A DNA stretch of 64,000 nt from Mortierella sp. BCC40632 (taxonomy: Eukaryota; Mortierellomycota; Mortierellomycetes; Mortierellales; Mortierellaceae): contig WAEK01000014.1 in the NCBI GenBank assembly GCA_011634665.1, forward strand, positions 1,217,501 through 1,281,500, read 5' to 3'. Shown in pieces: positions 1 through 11,643 of the stretch. Made by a program: the position numbers and the translations under genes. How positions within the stretch are numbered: the stretch's first letter is position 1; the number at the start of each line of letters is the position of its first letter. Below the pieces are notes generated by a model, which was not told the origin of the DNA, ran no database searches, and worked only from the letters and a program-made list of their open reading frames with translations.

Positions 1-637
1 CCGCCTTGTGAGTTTTCTATGCTTGTTTGAGAGGGTGTAGGCTGGCAGCACAGGTTCAGAGTGGAATAGGCGGAATGCGCACCGCAGGAAAGTGCACTGC
101 CCAACAGAAGGAGCAAGATTGAAGCCAATAGCTATGCGGTAGCTGAACGTCGCTAAGATGGAGATGGTTTATTTCACGGGTGCTTGCGCAACAGGATCGC
201 AATAGGTGGCAGCCCCAGGGGAACAGCAGAGTGTATGTGGTTCAGGCGCGCGAAGGAGGAAGAGAGAGTCTGAGCCTAGTAAGGGACCCAGGAGTCCCAA
301 GTGAGGATATCCAAAGGCCGTATCAGCACGGGACAAAGAGGGAAAGACGAGGCAAGGGATGTGTGTGGGCAGCGACAACGGAGGAAATGCAACGACTCGA
401 GCGGCAACTGGGCGAGGGTGCAAAGGAGACAGAAGGGAGTGACGGGGGCGAAGGAGACGGAGCGGCGATGGACAGACATGAAAATGGACAGACAGTTCAG
501 TATGGTTGCAAGAGAGAAGGGGTGGCAAGTCCAGCACGCGGCAAGGATGCAGACTCTGGGCAGAGGCGGACACACAGACAGAGGCGTGGCCGGGTCCTCT
601 TGGTCCAGTGGGCTACGGTCACCGCCATTGGGTTCTT

Positions 638-639
<2 letters not shown>

Positions 640-721
<82 letters not shown>

Positions 722-735
722 TTTTTTTTTTTTTT
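640..735 (+). repeat. (CT)n microsatellite followed by a T tract
   Basis: About 73 nt of uninterrupted CT dinucleotide (640-712) runs directly into 23 T (713-735). Overlapping open frames on both strands exist only because the dinucleotide repeat is stop-free. Confidence 0.97.
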
Positions 736-1649
736 GTCTCCTGGCCTGTCCTGACCCATCCTATCCTGCGCATGCTCAGGATCACCATCGATTACTGTCA
801 CAGCATGCTTGTCTAAACCCGCACATTACAATCCCCTCTCTTGCTACTTCTCTGTCGTTACTCGACCCAGCCGAATCGGTCATCCCGATCCCCCTCGCAT
901 CCGCCGGAGCTTGAGGAGGAAAGTATCGGGTGGCGATAGAAAGCTTAGCAGAGACGCCTGCATACGGCTTCCAGAGCGCAGCTCGCGTCGACCGTTGTAG
1001 CCGTTTCGGCATAGAAGCACGGAGCCTGGCTAGGCCAGACTTTGGCTTTGACTTTGGCAGAGCGTCATCAATGCTGATAATCAAACCAGAGGGCGAAACG
1101 GTTACCAGTCCTTGGCAACAGCTTCCATCCCTTAGTTGGGTATCGGGTCTCGAATGACCACTTTCTGTTGCTCACTTCCGTCACCTTGCACCCATTTGGA
1201 TGCTCACGACGAGTGTTGGTGCCCTTGCATTGAGAGTAATTCTCATCACAGTCACAAATGCAGCTGGTTCTTGGGGAGCCAGAAGGCGCTATCGCTCTTG
1301 CGCTGGGGCTCAATGTAGGCGGACAGAAGGAGAGCTGGTGTTCCCCAACAGCTGCATGTGTGCATTTGGCTTCCCCGTGTGGTTCCATGAGGTCCAGAAC
1401 TCCTACTCGAGAAGAAATTGAGCCTGAGCGGTATCTGTATCACTGTTTTTTATGGGATTAGAACAACCGTTTTTCACGGCCCCTAAGTAGCACCACGGCC
1501 CCAGAATCCTCACAGCGTGACCTCACTGAGATCACAACCCAAGGTTTCTGATGGCTGCAGTGATAACTAGAACCTGTGTCAGACCTCTCATGTTGACACG
1601 AAGGGTAGATTTTTATATGTACTAGACGTGTCTCTACTTCATTCTCGAT

Positions 1650-1670
1650 AAAAAAAAAAAAAAAAAAAAA
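1650..1670 (+). repeat. A21 homopolymer
   Basis: Uninterrupted run of 21 A in intergenic DNA, one of about ten similar A/T runs in the window. Confidence 0.95.
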
Positions 1671-3586
1671 CCCTGGCCTTGGTGCAGATGAAACCGCAGG
1701 GTCAACCACAAATCATCAGCCAATTCTCCTTTAAAGAAAGGAGAGGATGAGGCGATGCCCTTCGTCTTTGCGGTAGAGATCGCAGCGTTTGGCATACCAT
1801 ATGTTGGCAGGTCAATGACTTTTCTCATAGTCAGACAGGACGAGTAAAAGACCTATGAAAACATGGTAGGCTCGTCTCCCTCCCTTTCTGAGATCGGGAC
1901 GTATGACCTTCAGAGCCGCTAGAACCTGACCGTTTCAAACATGTGTCTGTGTGGATCCTATACAATTCACTCCTTTGATAGAGCCCCTATATCATTGATC
2001 TGACAATACTAGCCCTACCACCATATCTCCTGACAGTTATCAAGGTAGGGGCGACTACGATGAGTTTCTCAAGCTACATTTCCTGATATTGCACTCATAT
2101 TCGTGAATGGATTATTCCTCTTGGCCTTTTTACATCATCTTGAAAAATCTCATTTGCCAAGTAAGTCGAGGCTATCCAGTCGATATCCCCCCGCACAATC
2201 CAGTTAGTGGACATAGGGTCTCCATTGATTCATAGCAAGCAAACTGTAGTCTCATTCTAGGTGAATTGTATAAACAAAGGGGTGCCGAGTATCTTTTAAA
2301 ATCTCAATTTGTTCTCATCCAAAGGTCTCAATGAGGCACTATTATGGTAAGATATAAGCTGAGTGACAGAAAGTCCATTAGGGATAGAGAGAGGATCATG
2401 GATGCTGAGAATGAGCCCGAGAGATCCAGCGAGCTGTTGCTGATTTGTCGGTGACAGGCATCAATACGCGGCTGCCAATGCCTGTTCCTCGTGCACTAAA
2501 CACACCGGCCTTGCCATTGCTCTGCCTTTCTTGATTTCTGAAATTGTGCCATTTTTGTTTGTCTGTTCTTGTTCATACACCACCAAGTGCTATGCTACTC
2601 TAGTTTAGTGTTTTATCGGATATAAATACGACAGTCGGTTGCTGTAGCCAATCAGCGTATAGTTTTTCCACTCAGTGAGAAGCACCACTCCAATTCACTC
2701 CTTCAATTGCACACATCAGAGGCCTGAGTTGTTCAAGGTAGTTGTTATTGAAGGTAATGGACTAATTCCACTCCAACCGCTTTGTCAATGCGACATAGGT
2801 CCTGTGTGGGGTGACTACAGTAAGATTGGGCGATGCAGCGATCCGTTTTACCTAATCCGGTAGGTTATAGCTTCTCTGTTGGCAGATCATCGGCATTCAA
2901 GGCGAGGAAATAATAAAACGCATTGTCGACTAAAGCGGCTTGGTTACTTAGATCTATCATAGGCACAGACTAACTCCCTCCATGTCGATCGGGAGGTAGT
3001 CGTGGAAATGATACTCGCAATTGGAGGATGGACAAAGGTGTAAATCGTTGGATGGCAGCACAGCAGTGGTGCGGCATTTATCATCCGCTGTCTCTTTGGA
3101 TTTTTTTAGCTTTTGCAAACAGGTTTTATCTGTAGTAGAAGTCTTGGAGTGCGGTGCTGGAGTCGATGCTTGATATGCTTGGAGGCCAGGTGTTTAGGCG
3201 AGCCAGAGTGTATAATAAAGTCTGTACCAGTTGGAGTCCAGACCAGGTGTAGGACAGGGAGACAGATGACATCTCATGACCCTCAGTTGCTAGTCCAATA
3301 CCAGTTGAAACCTTGGAGCTATACTGGGTTCTTTTCGCATTCTCTGTATCTTGTTTCGAGGCGTAGTGAAATACTGCCCGCCCTTGGGTCCAGAGACATC
3401 CGCTAGACACAGGTTACTGTCTTCGTACGAGATCTTCCAATCGTGACACTCGGCGTGGGAACCCTCCACAAGAATGTCAAGTATGCTTTGGGGGAGAGTG
3501 ATATAAGAGAGAAAGATTCAACACCGTCAATGAGAGCAACGGCTTTCTCATCTTTTTCATGACATTCCTTTACTCCAAGAACCATC

Positions 3587-3588
<2 letters not shown>

Positions 3589-3652
<64 letters not shown>
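3589..3652 (+). repeat. (AG)n microsatellite
   Basis: About 64 nt of perfect AG dinucleotide, the reverse-complement class of the CT tract at 640-712. It lies in DNA with no recognisable gene. Confidence 0.97.
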
Positions 3653-3655
<3 letters not shown>

Positions 3656-5322
3656 CTAACAGTAGTAATGTGTGTTGCCAATCACCTCGAAGAGTTGCAG
3701 CCGATGTCATCATGACAACTAATGGGACCTTCTAGGCAAGGGAGTACTATCGAGTTTCCCGACTTTGGCGGAGGTGTTGTTGCATCATTTTCAAGTTGTT
3801 GAATTTTGAAGAGCTAACACAGTCAAGTAGCGTGAAAGTATCTTTTGTCGCAATATTGTAATATTGAAACCTGCAGCATCAAACCAGTGATTCAATAGTT
3901 TGTTTACTCTAACAGATATGCAGGTGATCCATGGCATCCCTCACCCATATCTTCAGTGGAGTGTGAACTCGTCGGGTTTTCTAGGTTGGAGAGGTTAATT
4001 GAGAGAGAAAGAGTTAACTACAGAGGAGCTAGCTTATAGAGCCCTCCTCATCTGGTAAAAACGGAAAGGGTTGTGGTACGGTACCAATGTCGCAGTTGGC
4101 ACAAGCCAACCAATTAAAGAGTGGACACACATCTGTGGGAGCAAACTTCAAAGTAGTGTTCATTGCCCAAAAGATTATTGGTCAAGACAAAATCTAGATT
4201 CGAAATTATTGGGTGCAACCACAATTCATCTACTGCAGGACAAGCGATAAAACCTTATAGATGAAACGATTACAAATGTGTCAAGCTTCTCGACTAGAGG
4301 CAAGTTGCATGAACATGGCCAAGCACATAGTCAACAAAAATTATATGTGTTAATTCATTGCAATTTTTTCTTTAAAGGTGATGGCAGGCAACGACACAAT
4401 CTACTGCATGGACTCAACGTAAAATGCTGTAGAATATCATATTGTCAGACGGTAGTCGGACGGTTTTCAAATCTACGTATTTGTTCACTCTGCTGGTAAA
4501 GGATAGAGTCGTCCATAAAGACACTCCGACTATATTTTTTATCAGTTCCTCTGAATCAGGATATGCTATTCGGTGTTGGCTGCGATGACTAGAGGCTAGT
4601 TGTTAGATAAGAACAAGTGCAATTACGGTAAATTGCGCCATTATTGAGCTTGTAGCAATAGAGAGGGTGTTTCCTGGTGTGAAGATTTTTTATTGTGATT
4701 TCCATATCGCTTAGTTTTAGGAGAGACTTTTGAAAGGAAAACGTTCGGTGCATCCTCATAATTCTATTGTATCCCGTATCCTATTCTTACTCTGACTACC
4801 ACAACGGTCTAACCTACTCTATTTCTTAATCTCTTCTTTCTTTCTCATATTTTTAGGGCGAAGAGTGCACGGCGATGGGATCACTTTTAACGAATGTTTA
4901 TACAATTCAACCATGCGAGGACCAGCCTCGCCTTCGGGCACACTCCAAAACACTCTTCCAACTGCGACCACTTTAATTTAGTATATTTCTCAACGGAAAT
5001 TTGTTTCGGTGGGCTGTATACCTTCGAAGGGCGAGTCGCTGCTTAGATGGAGGCATGCTGGCCACTCTGACCCACCAGGCTAGACACAAAAACATCGTCA
5101 ACAGGAAGATAAGGAAGATAAGGAAGATCGGGAAGTCACTACCAACAACTAGGTAGCAAAGTCGTGAACGTGGAGTAGCTTGTCTTAAGCAAATGGCCGC
5201 GCATCAGACTAGACATCCGCGCTTCGGACTACGGTGACGTAGTTAGAGCGCCCATTGTCCTGAAGCCAAAAACGCGACTGGAATCACAGTTCTTCTCCAA
5301 ACCTCTCTCTCAGTTTCCCACT

Positions 5323-6801
5323 ATGTCTGGCCTTTCGCTTTTCCGCTCAGTCTTTGGCTTAACCCGCGCCTTCTCGACGCCTCTTGCTGCGTCTGCCCAG
5401 CCTATTCGTGGCATGGCCACGAAGGCTGCTGCTGCCTCCACTGCGTCCAAGACCAAGGCCAAAACCACGACCAAGGCCAAGACCACCAAGACCACCAAGG
5501 CGAGCTCTACCAAAAAGACCACAAAGAAGGCTGTCGCCAAGCCCAAGAAGGCTGCTGCCCCTGCTAAACCCAAGAAGACCAAGAGTAAGTTTTCCCTTTC
5601 ACCGCGTGTTAACTGCCTTGAAGGAGTCTATTGGCCATACTGTCCGGTGATCCATTGATCCGGCAAAATTCAACTTGGTGGCAATGGATACCAAGTATTT
5701 CGTTTGCAACAGGAAGCCAAACAAAGCATTGCTCAGAATTCTTTATGCGGGACACGGACTTGATCTCATCTGGACATCCCCTAGGATGATCGACTCGAAG
5801 GATGGAGTGCCCGGTTCCATTTTTACGCTTCTCTTTTCAGATGATCTTTTGATCGTGTTCGTGGATTCTGATCGCTTGAAACCGTGGGCATGTCGTACGC
5901 TTCGGGCCGGTGTGTCTCCCCTTCTCCTCCCCCTTTTTTTTCCTTTTTAAAATATGGCTCAAGGTCACTCAGGGATCATTCAGACTTTTTGTGGTCAAGG
6001 ACCTTAATCAATCATCAGCGCAGGACAAACTACCAACTTTGATGGATGAACACGGAAATGACCCACGTACCTCAGTATCAGCACGCGACTTTACTCTAGC
6101 TCCAGCCACCGTCTTAAAAAAAGCTACTTCGTTGGATTAGAAGCTTTTTATTGTTATTCTCCACTAAGGAAAGGGTCACATGTTAGAGTCTTCGACAGCA
6201 AAAAGACATAGAAACTCACCGAATCATTGAAACCTTTATCATCTTTACTTTCATCTCTCAAATAGTCCCAGCTCTGGATATGCCAAAGCGCCCCCCTACG
6301 TCATGGGCGCTCTTTTACATGGAGCATCTGGAGAAGGTCAGGGCCTCAGGAAAGCCTATTGTCCCCACTACTGAGACTGCCGCTGCCTCAACTCAGTGGA
6401 AGCAGCTCACGGACGCTCAAAAGAAAGTCTACACCGATCGCTACCGCACAGGCCTTGCAGAGTTCAAGAAGAAGATGGAAGCTCGTCTTGAGGAGTTGAG
6501 CCCCGAGGAATTCAAGCGCGAGAATGAGCGCCGTCGAGCTTTGCGTGCTGCTGGAAAGACTGTGACCACGCTCAAGGATCCCAATGCTCCAAAGCGACCT
6601 TTGTCTTCCTACTTCATGTTTGCTCAGGAGTTGCGTACATCCGGCAAGTTTGCCCATCTTCCAGTCAAGGAGCAGGCTAAGGCATTTGCTGATTCTTGGG
6701 CTAAGACTAGTCAGACAGAGAAGGACCGTTACCTTGAGAAGTCTCGCGCTGCTTATCAGAGCTACAAGGATAAGAAGGCTGCCTACGAGTCTTCCGCTTA
6801 A
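5323..6801 (+). CDS. mitochondrial two-HMG-box DNA-packaging protein (TFAM/Abf2-like)
   Basis: Exon 1 is 5323-5584 (donor GTAAGT at 5585). Exon 2 runs to the stop at 6799-6801 and starts at 6266 or 6272 (two AG acceptors, both in phase), giving 265 or 263 residues. The first ~30 residues are rich in Arg, Ser and Ala without acids, like a mitochondrial presequence. A Lys/Ala/Thr-rich linker follows, then two HMG boxes: box A from about residue 91 (MPKRPPTSW start) and box B after the DPNAPKRPLSSY signature. This order matches mitochondrial HMG proteins that coat and bend mtDNA and support its transcription and maintenance. The ~680-nt intron is far longer than others in the window. An internal ATG at 6280 begins exactly at box A. 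The gene is convergent with the phosphoglycerate mutase. Mitochondrial location is inferred from the presequence. Confidence 0.88.
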
Positions 6802-7159
6802 AAGGTCTCTTAGACTCTAAAAAAAAAAAAAAAAAAAAAAAAAGTAAAGGAAGCATCTGCTTTATTCCTTGCCCTTCTTTCTTACCTACTTTCAATTCTA
6901 GTCCAATATCTTTATCATTCGTCCTCTTGCTGACTTAAGTCATTGACAATTAAATCAGTGCTATCGCGCTGACCATAAGTTCGCTAATTGAGCCCACTAT
7001 CTCCAAAGACCCAAGATATGAAAAATGCTTTTGCTGTGCTAGTCGTTGGACCTCTCTTAGGTCAAAAAAGCTCTTTATGAATCTAGTGCGACTTTCTTTT
7101 TCTTTTGCTCTATTATTGAGTGTATATGTGCCTTCTCCAACCTTCTAGGGAATAAGGTC
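6802..7159. other. convergent 3' intergenic region
   Basis: Lies between the stop codons of the HMG-box gene (+) and the phosphoglycerate mutase (-), so it should hold both 3' UTRs. A 25-nt A run (6819-6843) sits 17 nt after the HMG stop. No gene seen. Confidence 0.7.
6819..6843 (+). repeat. A25 homopolymer in a 3' UTR
   Basis: Uninterrupted run of 25 A just downstream of the HMG-box stop codon. It is genomically encoded in this sequence. Confidence 0.95.
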
Positions 7160-9266
7160 TTATTCCTGGAGCAAGCTATGACCAGTCATCTCTGCAGGCA
7201 CATCCAAGCCCATAACGCGCAACATTGTAGGTGCAACATCGCACAGGGCACCAACAGCATCCTTCTTGAACTGGTGTTCCTTGCTTGTCATCACAAAAGG
7301 AACTCGTGCGCAGGTGTGAGCTGTGTGTGGTGTGCTGAAATCATCGGAAAGCATCTTCTCGGCATTGCCATGGTCAGCGGTAATAAAGAGAATGTAGCCG
7401 TGCTTAACGCAAGCCTCGTAGATCGTGCCGATAGCGGCATCTGTGGCCTCCACACCCTTGATTGCAGCCTCGTACATTCCAGTGTGGCCGACCATGTCAG
7501 GAGGAGCAAAGTTGCACATCACGAAGGGGTACTTTCCAGTTGCAATCTCCTCGGCAACCTTTTCTCCGACAGCCGCTGCCGACATCTCGGGTTTCAAGTC
7601 GTAGGTTGCAACCTTGGGGGAGGGAATCAAATCGCGGTCTTCACCTTCAAACTGGGCCTCAGATCCACCGTTAAAGAAGAAGGTAACGTGAGCATACTTC
7701 TCAGTCTCGGCCACGTGGCACTGGGGGACATTCTTCTTTGCGAGCCACTCAGCCAGGACATTGGTCATGCTTTGGGCAGGGAAAGCGACAGGGAAGGGGA
7801 AGTCGCCCTTGTACTGGGTCATGGTGGTGATGTGGAGATCTTTAGGAAGGGTCACTTCCATGGGTGCGGGGGTAATGCCCAGGACCGACGAGATCTCACG
7901 CATACGATCTGAGCGGTAGTTGAAGCAGAAGACTGTATCTTGGTTACCAATCAGTCCCTGCTTGTTCACAATGATAGGTTTCAAGAACTCATCGGTGACA
8001 TCCTTTGCGTAGCTGTCCTCAATGGCCTAAGATGATATGTAAGATATGGTTACCAAACATACTCCACTTCTAAAAAGCCATCACTCATTTATAGCATATG
8101 CACGATGTAAGTTAATAAAGCCATTACCTGGACAGGATCCGAGGCCTCCTCACCAACGCCGCTGACAAGACCATCGACGGCAATCTTGATACGCTCCCAG
8201 CGCTTGTCACGGTCCATGGCATAGTAGCGGCCAGTGATGGTGGCAACCTTGCCATAGTTGATCTCATCCAACTTCTCGATCAATTGCTTCATGTATCCGG
8301 CAGCAGAGCGTGGTGAGGTGTCGCGGCCATCACCAAAGAAGTGGATGTAGACCTCAGGAACCTGAGCCTCCTTGGCGGCCTCAAGAAGGGCGAAAAGATG
8401 GTTCATGTGACTGTGCACGCCACCATCCGAGACCTAATGAAATTTGTGTGTTCCCACCATAAAACAAGATGAGAAACGACTCAAATCCTATCTTGACCAC
8501 AACACCCTTAGCTGCCGAAAGTTCATGTACTAGTTCTGCAAGAAGTGAGATGGTCTTACCAGACCCATAAAGTGAAGGCGGCCATTGCCAGCCTTGGCTT
8601 TCTCGAACGAGGCCTTGATGTTCTCCAACTCACCAAACTGCTTCTTGGAAGCAGCGAGGTCGATACGAACAATATCCTATGAGGGGAGAGGAGAAAAGGA
8701 AGGTAAGCACACAGCACCAGGAGGCGGATTTTATAGTTGAGTAACATAAATACGAAGTTTCCCAGGCATCGATTACAACAGATGGCGTGAGCAGGATCGT
8801 GTTGGGGCAGCATAAAGGAGACAGGGCACCAGCCAATGATGACAGGCGGAGAATTTAAAGAAAAAAAAGTACCACGTCTCTTTGGCCTTTATCATCGCGT
8901 ATAATGCTGGTATTGCGAGATAAGCGATCCACGTAACTGAAAGATTTCCGATGACGATAAGCTTGCGCACGGAGTTGGGGTAAAGTTGAGGAAAGAGTAC
9001 AAAAAAGAGGTGATCTTTACCTGATAGACAATTCGACCAGCGCCAATGTTCAAGTGACCAACTTCAGAGTTTCCCATAAGTCCATCAGGAAGACCGACAT
9101 CCAAGCCGTGGGCGCCAAGGGTGGTGTAGGGGTAGCTTTGCTCAAAATTGTCCATGGAAGGAGTTTGGGCATTACGAATGGCGTCGCCACGAGTATCCTT
9201 TTCGGGTGAGATACCCCATCCGTCAATAACAATGCATGCAACCTTATGTGCGACAGGAGTGGCCAT
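7160..9266 (-). CDS. 2,3-bisphosphoglycerate-independent phosphoglycerate mutase (iPGM)
   Basis: Interconverts 3- and 2-phosphoglycerate in glycolysis and gluconeogenesis using two metal ions and a phosphoserine intermediate. Exons in coding order are 9266-9021, 8676-8560, 8433-8128 and 8026-7160, all joined in phase 0, giving 511 residues, the usual length for this family. Visible signatures are the metal-binding IDGWG near residue 15, the catalytic serine in [16 protein letters not shown] split from DIVRID by intron 1, the SDGGVHSH segment opening exon 3, GDGRDT, and the metal-site TADHGNAE near the C-terminus. This is the alkaline-phosphatase-fold enzyme, unrelated to the cofactor-dependent Gpm1 of budding yeast. 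The start is the only ATG in frame before the conserved N-terminus. An A31 run lies about 150 nt upstream. Confidence 0.96.
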
Positions 9267-9416
9267 GGTGGGATTCAGTCAAAGTATGAGATTGGGGAGA
9301 AAGAAAAGGAAGTTGGGATGGGGGATGGGGGTAAGGAAAGAGAAAGAGCTTGAGATTAGGAGGATACAATGGTGAAGGTAGAACGGAGGGGCTTGGAATC
9401 TCAGTCGCCCTTTGTG

Positions 9417-9450
<34 letters not shown>

Positions 9451-9762
9451 CAAGAGAGATCAAAGCGAAGTCGTCTTGATAAGCTGAGTGCCTCGGTATC
9501 CCCAAACACTGGTCTCTTGTTGAGCTACCCAAATCCATGACAGGCATGTTGCCCCTTCTCCTTTGATGTCCAAAGTGTATCGAGCTGGCACTAGGGCAGT
9601 CTCCTGTCGTTTGATTTCTCACTAACGTGGTACCTAAAACATCAGCTGAAATATACTAAGATTTGTCAACTCATCGCCATAATCGATGTTGTAGAGGAAT
9701 AAAGGGTAACGTCAAGTATGGATAAAGGGTTTAGTTAGATGAGTGTGTCGCACTGTCTATTT
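9267..9762. other. intergenic region with iPGM promoter
   Basis: Separates the iPGM start (9266) from the stop of the RING-LON gene (9763), both on the minus strand. It should hold the iPGM promoter and 5' UTR. It contains a 31-nt A run (9417-9447), read as T31 on the transcribed orientation. No gene seen. Confidence 0.65.
9417..9447 (+). repeat. A31 homopolymer upstream of iPGM
   Basis: Uninterrupted run of 31 A, equivalent to a poly(dT) tract about 150 nt upstream of the iPGM start codon. Such tracts often exclude nucleosomes in fungal promoters; that role is an inference here. Confidence 0.9.
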
Positions 9763-11643
9763 CTAGGAAATGCTACAACCAGCCATGGAGCGGGTGGTCC
9801 TTCTTGTCTCGCAATCTTTAATCCAGCTCAAGACAAGCAGGAGCCGTTTCCGAACGGATGTGATCCGAAGAATCTCGTATTTCTGATAAGTCCGGATTGG
9901 CAAGATCGATGCCATCCAGAAGGAAAAGTACTGTCCATCATCTTCAACCATTTCTCCTACTTCTCGCTGCAGTCTCTGGATTGCTAAAGGACCTAACCGG
10001 TCCTGCATATGACTCACAAACACAAGTAATAACTCCATTAACTCTTTTCTCGACAGGGTTTCCAGGTCGAGCTCATGAAGACGGTCTATGACGGCAGATC
10101 TTGAGGAATCTGAAATGGCATTGGGGTCACTGCTCCGCCTAACGGATGCTGTCGGATTTGGATTGCCTGCATTGCTTAGTTCATTCAGCTCCGTCAAGTC
10201 TAGCCCTGCTAATGCGTCCCCTAGAGAGGACTCTGAAGAGCGGCGTGAGCTCGGTTGACGTCGGTGGAGTCCTGTTTCATGCAGACTCAGCCCTTCTAGC
10301 TCCATGTTGCTCCGCATCGCACTGGCCTCACTCTCTGCAATAGCTTCCAAGGCAGTTTGCTCGAGGCCATCCTCATGTTCTGGGGGGATATCTTCAACAA
10401 TCTCGATCGCTGTGGCGGCGTAATAGTCGTCAGTGGTTGTATACTTGAGGACTTGGAATCGAGATAGACCTACTGTCTCGATGAGCGCTCGCCCATCAGG
10501 GAAGAATTCATAGGACAGGACTTTGAGAAGGGTACCGTACTCCATACTGGGCTCCCACGGCTCCTGACCCTTGCGTGGTCTGGGTGGAAGGACCATACCA
10601 AATGTCTTGCTCTCAGTCTTTAGCACACTCCGGAGCAATTTTCGATACCGTAGCTCAAAGACAAGCAGATAGCATGGCATTCGAGGTAAGATGAGCGAGT
10701 TGACAAAAAGAGGCAGTGTTGTCAGTGTGGGACTGATGTCTGGCTCCTCAGTTCTACACTCGACCAAGCTTTCACTTGATGAAAGCCCCATCTCTCTAGC
10801 ACGTTCTGAAGCGTGGTGCACTCCGAGATACTGGATAAAGCGAACAAGGGCTTTGTTTGGTGGCTGATTGAAATAATATTGGTATGGGGGCAGTGATTGA
10901 CGGCAAAGCGGGCAGTTGGGGTTGTGGTCGAGTGAAGTGATGAGGCAATTTTTGCAGAGAGTGTGGCCGCAGATAGTTGTCAAGGGACTGTGGAAGACCA
11001 AGAAGCAGACCTGGCATTCGATCTCCTGCTGAATCTTAGAACGGACACTGTCAATGATGAGTGCAATATTTCTGTAAAGGATAGTGGTCGCTCGCGCCGA
11101 CTCTGAAGATGGTTCCATAGATTTGGGCTCATACGGATCATATAGTCCTTCGAGTGTGGCATCCCAAGCATGGTCAGAGGTGGCTCCATAATACAATGTG
11201 TCTGGCTGATGGTGTTCCCTGGCGTTGGCCGTATCCTCGCTCAGAACATTGGCAAGAAATGGGTTTAACAGGCTGTTGGCGCTCTCGGCGCTATCTTTGT
11301 TAGGTCTGCTACCAGACGCAGAGCTGCGGTCAGAGGATGGTTTCGGCTCGGTAGAAGTAGCGTGGTCTCCATCAAGAGGCAGAGCAACGCTACGTAGGGC
11401 AGTTGTAAGGTTCTGGAGCGTGACATCGACACGAAGGGTATCAAGGCGATGAACGGAGGATCTTGAACAGGCTGGAAATGGGCATGATACTTGTTGCTGG
11501 AAATCGATGGTTTTAGCAAGAGGGATGAGGCAAGTCTGACACAACGAGAAGCCGCATGGGAGAGTGATGGGCAGCTGCAAAAGGTCTTTGCATAGAGGAC
11601 ATTGCAGTGGACGGTAGGATGGGGTTGGGAATGACAAGGCCAT
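9763..11643 (-). CDS. double-RING, LON-substrate-binding-domain protein (LONRF-like ubiquitin ligase)
   Basis: A single uninterrupted frame of 626 residues from the ATG at 11643. An upstream in-frame ATG at 11742 adds 33 residues rich in Ser, Pro and His and looks like 5' UTR. RING 1 begins at residue ~15 (CPLC, then CGFSLCQTC and a final CPFPAC pair). RING 2 lies at ~210-252 (CQVC, CGHTLCKNC, CPLC). A LON N-terminal domain starts near residue 308 (LPLFVNSLILPRMPC, VFELRYRKLL). A C-terminal helical part includes LASEI-like helices and ends in a basic tail. LONRF proteins combine RING ubiquitin-ligase activity with a LON fold for substrate recognition, so a role in protein quality control is likely. 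It is divergent with the EH-SPRY gene. Confidence 0.9.
   Translation of the reverse strand: MALSFPTPSYRPLQCPLCKDLLQLPITLPCGFSLCQTCLIPLAKTIDFQQQVSCPFPACSRSSVHRLDTLRVDVTLQNLTTALRSVALPLDGDHATSTEPKPSSDRSSASGSRPNKDSAESANSLLNPFLANVLSEDTANAREHHQPDTLYYGATSDHAWDATLEGLYDPYEPKSMEPSSESARATTILYRNIALIIDSVRSKIQQEIECQVCFLVFHSPLTTICGHTLCKNCLITSLDHNPNCPLCRQSLPPYQYYFNQPPNKALVRFIQYLGVHHASERAREMGLSSSESLVECRTEEPDISPTLTTLPLFVNSLILPRMPCYLLVFELRYRKLLRSVLKTESKTFGMVLPPRPRKGQEPWEPSMEYGTLLKVLSYEFFPDGRALIETVGLSRFQVLKYTTTDDYYAATAIEIVEDIPPEHEDGLEQTALEAIAESEASAMRSNMELEGLSLHETGLHRRQPSSRRSSESSLGDALAGLDLTELNELSNAGNPNPTASVRRSSDPNAISDSSRSAVIDRLHELDLETLSRKELMELLLVFVSHMQDRLGPLAIQRLQREVGEMVEDDGQYFSFWMASILPIRTYQKYEILRITSVRKRLLLVLSWIKDCETRRTTRSMAGCSIS

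Larger units (their letters stand above)
1..5322. other. gene-poor, microsatellite-rich left flank
   Basis: No convincing gene was found on either strand. The open frames here are short, have low-complexity translations (runs of Ser-Leu or Arg-Glu come straight from the CT repeat) and match no family I recognise. Three simple-sequence tracts are listed separately. A TATAAATA-like string lies near 2619-2626, but the downstream frame (2675-2863) has no recognisable product. The stretch may include UTRs or promoters of genes left of the window. The last 200-300 bases before 5323 should hold the promoter of the HMG-box gene. Confidence 0.6.

Noticed and set aside
180..914. Overlapping open frames on both strands across the CT repeat
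   Set aside because: They are open because (CT)n and T runs lack stops; the translations are Ser-Leu, Arg-Glu and Phe/Lys runs with no domain.
7178..7912. 244-codon open frame on the plus strand
   Set aside because: Exact antisense shadow of iPGM exon 4; no domain of its own.
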